DNA from: Nibribacter koreensis
GTDB lineage: Bacteria > Bacteroidota > Bacteroidia > Cytophagales > Hymenobacteraceae
Reading direction: 5' to 3'
Length of the DNA stretch: 64,000 bases
Assembly (NCBI RefSeq): GCF_039541795.1
Contig: NZ_BAABGX010000003.1
Location: forward strand, 496,001-560,000
This document shows positions 31,841 through 39,469 of this stretch, in pieces (position 1 is the stretch's first letter; every line of letters begins with the position of its first letter). The notes below the pieces were generated by a model. That model worked only from the letters and a program-made list of their open reading frames with translations, searched no databases and was not told the DNA's origin. The position numbers were made by a program, and so were the translations under genes.

Positions 31841-32170
31841 TCAGTCTTTCAGTTTCGGGTTGTTCTGGTGGCGGTCCTTGTCGCGGTGGGTACGTTTGGC
31901 CAGGCCTTTTTCAAACTCCTCGGTGAGGTTGACGCCGGTCTGGTTGGCCAGGGCAATGAGCACAAACAGCACATCGGCTAGCTCTTCACCTAGGTTCACG
32001 TCCTCGTCGCTTTTCTTGAAGCTCTGGTCGCCGTAGCGGCGGGCAATGATGCGGGCTACTTCGCCTACTTCCTCGGTGAGAATGGCTAGGTTGGTGAGTT
32101 CAGAGAAGTAGCGCACGCCTACGTCTTTTATCCAGGTATCTACGGTTTCTTGGGCTTCTTGTAAGGTCAT
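31841..32170 (-). CDS. MazG-like nucleotide pyrophosphohydrolase
   Basis: 109 residues, an all-alpha NTP pyrophosphatase (short iMazG type). The Mg-binding motifs are LTEEVGEVARIIARR (EExxE) and LGEELADVLFVLIALAN (ExxD). Such enzymes hydrolyse NTPs or dNTPs to NMP and pyrophosphate and are thought to clean the nucleotide pool. The C-terminus (KRTHRDKDRHQNNPKLKD) is basic. The start MTLQEAQETVDTWIKD is typical. Upstream of it is a GTGCTAAT word tract. Confidence 0.9.
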   Translation of the reverse strand: MTLQEAQETVDTWIKDVGVRYFSELTNLAILTEEVGEVARIIARRYGDQSFKKSDEDVNLGEELADVLFVLIALANQTGVNLTEEFEKGLAKRTHRDKDRHQNNPKLKD

Positions 32171-32250
32171 TTGGGTAATGTGCTAATGATTTAATGTGCT
32201 GATGTGCTAATTGATTTGAAAATTTGGAGATGAGCAGATTTGGAAATGCA
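32171..32250. repeat. Word tract of the AATGTGCTAATG family (plus orientation)
   Basis: AATGTGCTAATGATTTAATG then TGCTGATGTGCTAATTGATT and TGAAAATTTGGAGATG. It faces an inverted tract at 32937-33009 across the dtd gene. Confidence 0.7.
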
Positions 32251-32270
32251 TGGGGCGTGGCCAGCTTTTT

Positions 32271-32308
32271 CGTTTTTGGCCTGTTTTCTGGAAAGTAACC
32301 TAAAAACG
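32271..32308. repeat. Family A palindrome, copy 13
   Basis: CGTTTTTGGCCTGTTTTC, centre TGG, then AAAGTAACCTAAAAACG. 45 bp past the dtd stop. Confidence 0.85.
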
Positions 32309-32352
32309 GTCTAGTGGTCTTTTCACGCAATCAGTCATTAACAACCAACAAC

Positions 32353-32805
32353 CTATTCTTTGTTCTGAGAATCAATGGTGATGGTGACTGGCCCGTCATT
32401 GATGAGGCTAACTTTCATGTCTGCGCCAAAGACACCGGTGGGGATGGGTCTGCCTAGTTCAGCCTCTAAAAATTGATGGAACTGCTCATACAAGGGAATG
32501 GCCACGGCGGGCGGCGCGGCCTCAATGTAAGAGGGACGGTTGCCTTTCTTAGTACTGGCGTATAGCGTGAACTGACTGATGAGGAGAATGCCGCCGTTTA
32601 CGTCCTGCACACTCAGGTTCATTTTGTCCTGGTCATCTGAGAAGATGCGCAGCTGGGCTGTTTTCTTGGCGGTCCATTGCAAGTCTTCTTTGGTATCTGT
32701 GGGCGTAAAGCCGGCCAATACCAACAGCCCCTGCTCAATCTGTCCGTTCACTTTTCCGTCTATTACTACAGAAGCCTGGTTTACTCGTTGTATCGCTACG
32801 CGCAT
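32353..32805 (-). CDS. dtd: D-aminoacyl-tRNA deacylase
   Basis: 150 residues, the usual DTD length. It removes D-amino acids (and glycine from tRNA-Ala) to keep translation chirally clean. Family signatures are MRVAIQRVNQASVVIDGKV, the active-site motif LISQFTLYASTKKGNRPSY (SQFTLYA) and the second cross-subunit motif VSLINDGPVTI (NxGPVT). It is flanked on both sides by family A palindromes and, farther out, by inverted word tracts. The ATG at 32805 gives the conserved N-terminus. Confidence 0.97.
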   Translation of the reverse strand: MRVAIQRVNQASVVIDGKVNGQIEQGLLVLAGFTPTDTKEDLQWTAKKTAQLRIFSDDQDKMNLSVQDVNGGILLISQFTLYASTKKGNRPSYIEAAPPAVAIPLYEQFHQFLEAELGRPIPTGVFGADMKVSLINDGPVTITIDSQNKE

Positions 32806-32873
32806 AAAATCTATTTATTTATTAAAAGCTAAGAGGACATGAGGAGCTATTGAAGAGCCACTTCTAGTAAAAT

Positions 32874-32909
32874 CCGTTTTTGGCTTATTTCCCAGAAATC
32901 AGGTCAAAA
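32874..32909. repeat. Family A palindrome, copy 14 (partly decayed)
   Basis: CCGTTTTTGGCTTATTTCC, then CAGAAATCAGGTCAAAAG. The outer right arm is lost. About 70 bp upstream of dtd. Confidence 0.7.
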
Positions 32910-32936
32910 GAAGAGCAGCTTACCACCCGCCACCCA

Positions 32937-33009
32937 TTTGCAAATTTTCACATCTATACATTTCCAAATCAATTAGCACATCAGCACATTCCCCATTAGC
33001 ACATTTATC
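32937..33009. repeat. Word tract of the AATGTGCTAATG family (minus orientation)
   Basis: TTTGCAAATTTTCACATCTA, then ATTTCCAAATCAATTAGCAC and ATCAGCACATTCCCCATTAG. Reverse complement closely matches the tract at 32171-32250. Confidence 0.7.
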
Positions 33010-33104
33010 CTTGGCAAGATAAAAAGAAAAGTGCGGCCACAAGGCTAGAATGACAGTATATGCAAATTGCCGGGGCCTAAACGCTGAAGCGCAGCTTTTT
33101 CCGT

Positions 33105-33112
33105 TATTTTTG
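33105..33112 (+). promoter_or_regulatory. -7 element (TATTTTTG) of the 901-residue protein gene
   Basis: Exact TAnnTTTG, 20 bp before the ATG at 33133; it overlaps the alternative GTG start at 33112, which is therefore rejected. Confidence 0.6.
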
Positions 33113-33132
33113 TGGTTCCTAACTCTGTAAGG

Positions 33133-35838
33133 ATGCCGAAAAAGACGATTTACTGGCTGTGTGGCTTGTTGGTGCTGGGTGCGCTGGGATTTTACGGATT
33201 TACAAAATGGCAGGAGACCCGCGAGAAAGTGGATCTCTGGACGGTAGTACCCGATGATGCCGTTTTTGTAATTGAGACCAACAACGCGCCGCGCTTTGTT
33301 GACCACCTGCAACAGACAGATTTGTGGGCCACGGTGTCCCGCATGCCGTACGTGCTTCGGTTAGAAGACCAACTTTCACTGCTAGACACTCTTTCCTCGG
33401 GCCGCATTCAGCTTAAGAAATTCCTGACCAAGAAGAACGTGCTGGTGTCCATGCACGTGCTGGGCCGCTCAGACTTTGACTTTATTTATTACGTGCCGGT
33501 AAAGACCGTAGGCGAGCACCGCTACATACGCACGCTGGTAGAGAACCTGGGGCGCAACCCAGAATACCGCCAGGAGCTTAGAGAGTACCAGGGCTTCCAG
33601 ATCACAGATATATCGCATAACGGTAACAAAGAGAACCTGTCCTACTTCTCTTACCACAACAACTTGATCATAAGCCCCAGCCCAGTCTTGATTGAAGAGA
33701 TTGTGCGCAAGATCAACCGCGGGCAGTTAGAGTCGCCGGCCAAGGACTACAAGACCACCAACTACCTAAGCCAGAAAGACGTCTACGCCAACATCTTCAT
33801 CAATTACCAGCACTTGCCAGACCTCTTAGGCGTTTTCTTGCGCAAAGACCTGCAGGGCGATGTCAACCTCATTAGTAGCCTTTGCCGAAGCAGTCTTTTA
33901 GGCCTCAAGCTAGACAACAACCGCCTGTTCATGAACGGCTTCTCTGTACCTGAGACGGTAGAGGGTTCCCTTTACAGCCGTCTTAAAGGCCATGCGCCCA
34001 AGACCTTTAAGATGAAGGACTTTCTGCCCAGCAGTGCGGCGGTGGTCTTGCACATGGGCCTGGACAAGATGGGCGCGCTCAAGGGCGGACCGGGAAAGGA
34101 CGGCCCTGGCTTTGTAGACACGCTGGCCAACTCGTTTGCCGGTGAACTGGGTTTGTGCTACCTGGAGTCATATGACACCAAGACTGCCACAGAGAAAGTA
34201 TTGTTTGCACAGTCTAGCAATCCGGCGTATACCAGTGCCCTGCTCAACCGCCTGCAACCCGGGCGCACCAACGGCACTGAGGAACGCCACGGCAAAAACG
34301 TGATCAGGCTCCTAACCACCCGTGAACTCCCAGAACAATTGTTTGGCGAGCTGTTCAGGGGCTTTGAGCAGGTGTATTACACTACCTTGAGTGATTACAT
34401 TCTGTTTACAGATGATGTGCAGACCATGCGCACGCTCTTAAAAGAGGTAGAGGCGGGCAGGGTCTGGAGCAAGTCAGAGGCCCTGCAACCCCTATTAGAG
34501 CAAACCCAGCAAGAAGACAACGTGGGCCTCTACATCAATACGGCCAATGCCTGGAACCTGCTCATGCGCGGCATGAGTACAGAAAAGCAGACGGCCCTGG
34601 TGCGCAACAGCTCCATCATCAAGAAATTCAACCACTTCAGTTTTCAGTTTAGTGCCAAAGAGGAACGCTTCTATACCAGCCTGTTGCTAAGGCACCAGGA
34701 AGAATCTTCTGTGAAGGCGGTGCTGGCCAGTGCGGGGTTCAGGCAGGAGGATGCATTTGCCTTTAAAAGCCAGTTGCTGACCTCGGCGTTCTTGACGCAG
34801 TATCCCGTAGACCGTTCAGACGAAGTGGTGGTGCAGGACTCCTCCTTGGTGGTATATGGCCTGGGCACGCAGACGGGCAAGCAGAACTGGACCGACACCT
34901 TGGAAAGCCCCCTCATTGGACAGGTGCAGCAATTGATTTACGGACCGGACAACCGCCTCAAATACCTTTACGCCACGCCTAACCGCATCCATTGCGTTGA
35001 TAAGAACGGCAAGGATGTCAACAGCTTCCCGTTCACGTTGGGAGACACGCTAAAATTGCAGCACCTCACGGCCTTTGACTACAACAAGAACGGTGACTAC
35101 CGCCTGGCCGCCGATGACAACCTGGGCAATCTGTACTTGCTGGACATGCAGGGGAATCTGCAGACAGGCTGGAGCCCCATGCGCCTGGACAGCCGCTTGG
35201 CCGCGCCGCCCCAGCATCATAAGGTAAATGGCCGTGATGTGATTGTGGTGGTCTTGGAGAATGGATTTGTCTATGCGTTCACCACGCAGGGCGAAACGTA
35301 TCCGGGATTCCCGTTGAACCTGGAGAAGAACCTGCGCTCTACGGTGTATGCCAAGCCGGGTATTTCGTTTAGGCGCTCCCTGTTCACCACCGTCACCCAA
35401 GACGGACAGGTGATCACCTTTGACTTGACCGGCGAAATCACCAAAAGAGAGCAACTCCTGCGCACAGACAGAAGAAGCACGTTTGAGCTGGTGCCCGAGG
35501 TTGGGGGCAAGTCGTTTATCATTGCCAGGACAGACCCGGGTCGCGTAGCCTTGTATAGCCAAGACTTAAAACTACTTTTAGATAGGAGGTTTGTGACCTC
35601 GTCCAGGAAAGTGATCCAGTACTTCCATTTTGGGGGCGACCGCAAGCTCTATGTGATTACAGAAACAGGGCCTGGCAAAGCGTATCTGTATGACGTGCAG
35701 GCCCAGCCGCTAGGGCAGGAGCCTATCAACGCCAGTTCACCGGTAACAGTGCGCTACCATGAGGTGCAGAACCAATACACCGTCTTTGCCACCTATAAGG
35801 ATGCGGTGCAGAAGATCATAGTGCAGGGCCGGGATTAA
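33133..35838 (+). CDS. Large membrane-anchored protein with a C-terminal beta-propeller-like region
   Basis: 901 residues from the ATG at 33133. An uncleaved N-terminal anchor (IYWLCGLLVLGALGFYGF) places the bulk in the periplasm. Residues about 30-570 form a large mixed domain starting VDLWTVVPDDAVFVIETNN, a pattern like DUF3352-type proteins. Residues about 600-900 contain repeated blades such as RLKYLYATPNRIHCVDKNGK, DYRLAADDNLGNLYLLDMQG and GRDVIVVVLENGFVYAFTTQ, resembling PQQ/WD-type propeller strands. No catalytic motif is seen. It is a single-gene unit with its own promoter, between a word tract and a family A palindrome. Function unknown; a scaffold or sensor role is only a guess. Confidence 0.85.
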   Translation: MPKKTIYWLCGLLVLGALGFYGFTKWQETREKVDLWTVVPDDAVFVIETNNAPRFVDHLQQTDLWATVSRMPYVLRLEDQLSLLDTLSSGRIQLKKFLTKKNVLVSMHVLGRSDFDFIYYVPVKTVGEHRYIRTLVENLGRNPEYRQELREYQGFQITDISHNGNKENLSYFSYHNNLIISPSPVLIEEIVRKINRGQLESPAKDYKTTNYLSQKDVYANIFINYQHLPDLLGVFLRKDLQGDVNLISSLCRSSLLGLKLDNNRLFMNGFSVPETVEGSLYSRLKGHAPKTFKMKDFLPSSAAVVLHMGLDKMGALKGGPGKDGPGFVDTLANSFAGELGLCYLESYDTKTATEKVLFAQSSNPAYTSALLNRLQPGRTNGTEERHGKNVIRLLTTRELPEQLFGELFRGFEQVYYTTLSDYILFTDDVQTMRTLLKEVEAGRVWSKSEALQPLLEQTQQEDNVGLYINTANAWNLLMRGMSTEKQTALVRNSSIIKKFNHFSFQFSAKEERFYTSLLLRHQEESSVKAVLASAGFRQEDAFAFKSQLLTSAFLTQYPVDRSDEVVVQDSSLVVYGLGTQTGKQNWTDTLESPLIGQVQQLIYGPDNRLKYLYATPNRIHCVDKNGKDVNSFPFTLGDTLKLQHLTAFDYNKNGDYRLAADDNLGNLYLLDMQGNLQTGWSPMRLDSRLAAPPQHHKVNGRDVIVVVLENGFVYAFTTQGETYPGFPLNLEKNLRSTVYAKPGISFRRSLFTTVTQDGQVITFDLTGEITKREQLLRTDRRSTFELVPEVGGKSFIIARTDPGRVALYSQDLKLLLDRRFVTSSRKVIQYFHFGGDRKLYVITETGPGKAYLYDVQAQPLGQEPINASSPVTVRYHEVQNQYTVFATYKDAVQKIIVQGRD

Positions 35839-35898
35839 TCTCTGCTTGCGGCCGCGCAAAAATTCCCGATTAATTAAAAAGAGAGTCTCTGCTCAGAC

Positions 35899-35950
35899 AG
35901 CTTTTCGTTTTTGCCCTGTTTTTTAGAAAACTGTCTGAAAAGGAAAAGCT
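35899..35950. repeat. Family A palindrome, copy 15 (stem extended by AGCTTTT/AAAAGCT)
   Basis: AGCTTTTCGTTTTTGCCCTG and on, back to CTGTCTGAAAAGGAAAAGCT. Inner part is diverged, outer arms pair well. 60 bp past the stop at 35838. Confidence 0.8.
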
Positions 35951-36071
35951 GCGTGGGTTTTGGTAGCGGGCAGTGAGCTACGCCAATCTTCAATCCTAAA
36001 AGAAATTTGGCTCATACCTGAACCAAAAAAATATTTTTCATGTAAACATATGTATATACATCATTTGTTTA

Positions 36072-36079
36072 TACATTTG
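36072..36079 (+). promoter_or_regulatory. -7 element (TACATTTG) of the YceI gene
   Basis: Exact TAnnTTTG, 28 bp before the ATG. The upstream region (36040-36071) is very AT-rich. Confidence 0.55.
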
Positions 36080-36107
36080 TAACATCAAATAAAAAATAAC
36101 CATAGCC

Positions 36108-36698
36108 ATGAAATTAAAAAACACCTTATTAGTAGCCCTGGTGGCCTTTGTAACGTTCTCTTTTGCCGGCAAGGGCATTGACTACAAAGTAGTAAACGGT
36201 CAGTCTAAAGTAACCTGGGTAGGGAAGAAGGTAGCCGGTGAGCACTCGGGCGCCATCAAAATTGCGCAGGGTAAATTGACCAGCAACGGTAAAAACATCA
36301 CTGGCGGTACGTTCACTATGGACATGACTTCTATCAGTAACACAGACATCACTGACGCCAAATACAACCAGCAGTTAGTAGGGCACTTAAAGAACGATGA
36401 CTTCTTTGCCACAGACAAATATCCAACTTCTACCTTGGCTATCACTAAAGTAACCAAAGCCAAAAACGGCCAGTACCTAATCAACGGTGACCTGACCATC
36501 AAAGGCATCAAAAAGCCAATTTCGTTCCCGGCCACGGTGACGCACGCTGGCAATCAGATTAAAGCCAAAGCCGCTATTAAAGTTGACAGAACTGCTTATG
36601 ACATCAAGTATGGTTCTGGAAGCTTCTTTGACAACCTAGGCGATAAAGCCATTGACAATGAGTTCATCTTGAACGTTGACCTGGTAGCCCAGAAATAA
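36108..36698 (+). CDS. YceI-family secreted lipid-binding protein
   Basis: 196 residues with a signal peptide (LKNTLLVALVAFVTFSFAGK). The mature domain is a YceI beta-barrel that binds polyisoprenoid or fatty lipids: VNGQSKVTWVGKKVAGEHSG, GKNITGGTFTMDMTSISNTD, LVGHLKNDDFFATDKYPTST and NGDLTIKGIKKPISFPATV are family hallmarks. Its biological ligand in Bacteroidota is not settled. A good terminator follows. It has an AT-rich promoter, consistent with strong expression. Confidence 0.95.
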   Translation: MKLKNTLLVALVAFVTFSFAGKGIDYKVVNGQSKVTWVGKKVAGEHSGAIKIAQGKLTSNGKNITGGTFTMDMTSISNTDITDAKYNQQLVGHLKNDDFFATDKYPTSTLAITKVTKAKNGQYLINGDLTIKGIKKPISFPATVTHAGNQIKAKAAIKVDRTAYDIKYGSGSFFDNLGDKAIDNEFILNVDLVAQK

Positions 36699-36714
36699 TA
36701 AACACCTTTTCTTT

Positions 36715-36757
36715 AAAAGCCCTGTCCTTGTGCATATGCATGGGGGCAGGGCTTTTT
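36715..36757 (+). terminator. YceI gene terminator
   Basis: AAAAGCCCTG (36715-36724) pairs with CAGGGCTTTT (36747-36756); the loop holds TGCATATGCA and T-run follows. Confidence 0.85.
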
Positions 36758-36960
36758 GTTTTACCGTTGCTTTTAGTCAAGCAATCTTTTATGCAGGTGC
36801 CTGCCTGGTTAGAATATTTGGATAAGAGAGGATAACATGGCAAACGCGTTGCTAGTCTGGTACAGTGGTAGTTTTTATTTTATAATGAGCTTGATACCAA
36901 CGTGTAAGGCCGTTTAAAGAAAAAAATATGCTCTTTTTGTAAACAATTAGATAGTAGTTA

Positions 36961-36992
36961 TTGTCTTTGTAATAGTATTGCTATTATTTTTG
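36961..36992 (+). promoter_or_regulatory. Promoter of the TetR-ABC-HlyD-TolC operon with an operator-like palindrome
   Basis: TTG (36961-36963), 21 bp spacer, TATTTTTG (36985-36992), 40 bp before the ATG of the TetR gene. Between the boxes lies TAATAG-TATTG-CTATTA (36970-36986), a 6 bp inverted repeat placed where a bound TetR dimer would block RNA polymerase. Confidence 0.5.
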
Positions 36993-37032
36993 AGGGTAGT
37001 AGCCTTTTTTATAATCTACGTCCGCTAGCTGC

Positions 37033-37737
37033 ATGAGTACAACCATTAAGGTAGAGTTGAACAATAAGCTTTATATACGAGATCCTGAGCTCACGGAACT
37101 GGGTAGGGTGATTGTGCGAGAGTCTATCAAGCTCATTGATGAATTGGGCTTTGAGCATTTCACGTTTAAAAAACTGGCCATAAGCATCTCTTCAACAGAG
37201 GCGTCTATTTACCGGTATTTTGAGAACAAGCACAAGCTTCTGCTGTATCTGGTGTCCTGGTATTGGAACTGGTTGGACTACAGGCTTAGCTACCATACCC
37301 ACAACGTGACCAATGCTACAGAGAAGCTAGAGATTTTCCTCAAAATATTAGCAGAAAGCCAGTTGCATGATGGTTTAAACCCGCAGGCAGACGTGCAAGC
37401 GCTGTCTAGGATAGTCATCTTAGAAGCCTCTAAAGCCTACTTAACCAAGGAGGTAGACTCTAACAACAAGGAAGGGCTTTTTCAGGATTACAAGAGCATC
37501 TGCCATAAGATGGCCTTGGTGGTGTTAGAGATAAACCCGGTTTACCTTTTTCCGCATGCGTTGATCACCACGCTGTTTGAGGCCACCCGCAAGCATTTGT
37601 TTTTTGCGCAGCACCTGCCGTCGCTTACAGAGGTACAAGTGAATGAATCTGGCGAAAATACATTGTTGCCGTTTCTGCATCACCTTGCTTTTAGTGCCAT
37701 TGCCCCAGGGGCAGACTTGCCCTCTTTAAACCGTTGA
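37033..37737 (+). CDS. TetR/AcrR-family transcriptional regulator
   Basis: 234 residues. The N-terminal helix-turn-helix is IKLIDELGFEHFTFKKLAIS then ISSTEASIYRYFENKHKLLL, the usual TetR pattern (A/S-x-x-x-S-x-x-x-I/L-Y-x-Y-F). The C-terminal ligand domain is all-helical and not recognisable further. It is the first gene of a four-gene operon with an exporter, only 7 bp before the ABC gene, so it most likely represses its own operon and responds to an exported compound. A candidate operator lies in its promoter. The start MSTTIKVELNNKLY is the first ATG. Confidence 0.92.
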   Translation: MSTTIKVELNNKLYIRDPELTELGRVIVRESIKLIDELGFEHFTFKKLAISISSTEASIYRYFENKHKLLLYLVSWYWNWLDYRLSYHTHNVTNATEKLEIFLKILAESQLHDGLNPQADVQALSRIVILEASKAYLTKEVDSNNKEGLFQDYKSICHKMALVVLEINPVYLFPHALITTLFEATRKHLFFAQHLPSLTEVQVNESGENTLLPFLHHLAFSAIAPGADLPSLNR

Positions 37738-37744
37738 TGTATAT

Positions 37745-39469
37745 ATGTCTACAAAGCCACTAATCTCACCTACTCCTTTCAAGCGGTTTTTAGAATTGCT
37801 CTCATCTGAGCGCAAGGTCATTGGGTACATCTACCTATATGCCATTTTCTCTGGACTAGTAAGCCTTTCCTTGCCTTTGGGTATACAAAGCCTGATTGGG
37901 TTTGTCTCCAGTGGGCAGATGGTTACGTCCGTAACGGTGCTTATTGTGTTAATCATTCTGGGCGTTTTGGTAGTGGGCGGGTTGCAGGTCATGCAGCTTT
38001 ACCTGGTTGAGCACATCCAGCAGCGCATCTTTGCCACCAAGGCTTTCCAATTCACTACGCACCTCACCAAAATAAAAGGCAACCAGCTGGCCAAGCAGAA
38101 CCTGCCCGAGATGATGAACCGCTTTTTTGACGTCATCTCCCTGCAAAAAGGATTGGCCAAAATGCTCACAGACTTCTCTGCGGCGGCCATTCAGATTCTG
38201 TTTGGGGTGATTCTGCTATCTTTTTACCATCCGTATTTCATCTTCTTCGGTTTGGTGCTGGTGATCATGCTCATCCTCATCATTAAGTTCACCAGCCCTA
38301 AAGGCATGCGGACCAGTCTGGAGGAGTCTAAGTACAAATACCGGCTGGTGCACTGGTTAGAAGAGGTGGCCAACAACATCACCATCTTTAAATCGGCTTC
38401 GCAGGAGAAGTTGTCCTTAGAGAAGACAGACTTTTATACCAGCAGATACCTAAAGGCCAGAAGCAATCATTTTAAAGTCCTCATCACTCAATACATAGGG
38501 TTCATAGGTTTTAAAACCGTCATTACTGCGGGTCTGTTGTTGATGGGAAGCATGCTGTTGCTAAACCAGGAGATCAACCTGGGGCAGTTTGTGGCTTCTG
38601 AGATCATCATCATCCTAATCATTACCGCCGTAGAAAAGCTGCTGGTAAAACTAGACGTGGTGTATGATGTCTTAACCAGCCTTGAGAAACTAGGAGGCGT
38701 GACAGACCTACCCATGGAAGAAACCAAGGGGCTTACCAGAGAAATGCCTTCTACCACGCAGGGGGTGTCTGTCCAGGTAAGGAACCTGTTCTTTACCTAC
38801 GCCAACGCCCAGGCGCCTGCCCTGCAGGGAGTAGACCTCACTGTAGCTTCCGGCGAAAAGCTATGTCTGGCCGGCGCTGAGGAGGCGGGCAGGTCTACGT
38901 TGTTACAGATTCTGGCGGGCATCCATACAGACTATGAGGGCGCGGTGGTAGTGAACGGCCTGTCCCTGAATGATTACCAGCCCGAGGCCCTGCATGAACA
39001 CATTGGCTTCTACCTCTTGCCCGCCCTTTTGTTTGAAGGATCCATCTTAGAGAACATCACGCTGGGGCAACCCAACGTCACCTTAGAAGATGTCTTGTGG
39101 GCCCTGCAGACGGTAGAACTCTCTGACTACATCCAAAGTAGGCCAGAGGGGCTTTACACCATGATTCACAGCAATTCAAAGGGAATTCCCAATGGCGTGG
39201 CGCAACGGTTGGCCCTGGCGCGCAGCATAGCCAGAAAACCTAAACTGCTGTTGCTGGATAATTTTCTGCCGCTGGTAAACAAGCCGCTCAGGGCTAGAAT
39301 AGCCGGTCGGCTCTTCACCCCAGAAATGCCTTGGACGGTAGTGGTTATCTCTAATGATAAGGCCGTCATGGGGCATTGCTCCAGAGTGGCGCTTTTGCAA
39401 GCAGGTAAAGTACAACAAGTAGTGACCGGGCCAGAAGCTGTCAAGGCAGCATTTAACAAGGTGGTGTAA
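37745..39469 (+). CDS. ABC exporter (fused TMD-NBD) with a degenerate ATPase domain
   Basis: 574 residues: six hydrophobic helices in residues 25-300 (type IV exporter fold) and an NBD from about 340. Every ATPase motif is altered: Walker A reads GAEEAGRST (377-385; Lys to Arg383, fourth Gly to Glu), the Q loop YLLPALLFEGS has Leu for Gln, the signature is IPNGVAQR (481-488) instead of LSGGQQR, Walker B is LLLLDNF with Asn506 in place of the catalytic Glu, and the H loop has Asn537 (VVISNDKA). The fold appears kept, so the gene is not simply decaying. The stop shares one base with the HlyD gene ATG (TAATG), so they are tightly coupled. Either it works without hydrolysis or pairs with another ABC protein. 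Confidence 0.93.
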   Translation: MSTKPLISPTPFKRFLELLSSERKVIGYIYLYAIFSGLVSLSLPLGIQSLIGFVSSGQMVTSVTVLIVLIILGVLVVGGLQVMQLYLVEHIQQRIFATKAFQFTTHLTKIKGNQLAKQNLPEMMNRFFDVISLQKGLAKMLTDFSAAAIQILFGVILLSFYHPYFIFFGLVLVIMLILIIKFTSPKGMRTSLEESKYKYRLVHWLEEVANNITIFKSASQEKLSLEKTDFYTSRYLKARSNHFKVLITQYIGFIGFKTVITAGLLLMGSMLLLNQEINLGQFVASEIIIILIITAVEKLLVKLDVVYDVLTSLEKLGGVTDLPMEETKGLTREMPSTTQGVSVQVRNLFFTYANAQAPALQGVDLTVASGEKLCLAGAEEAGRSTLLQILAGIHTDYEGAVVVNGLSLNDYQPEALHEHIGFYLLPALLFEGSILENITLGQPNVTLEDVLWALQTVELSDYIQSRPEGLYTMIHSNSKGIPNGVAQRLALARSIARKPKLLLLDNFLPLVNKPLRARIAGRLFTPEMPWTVVVISNDKAVMGHCSRVALLQAGKVQQVVTGPEAVKAAFNKVV

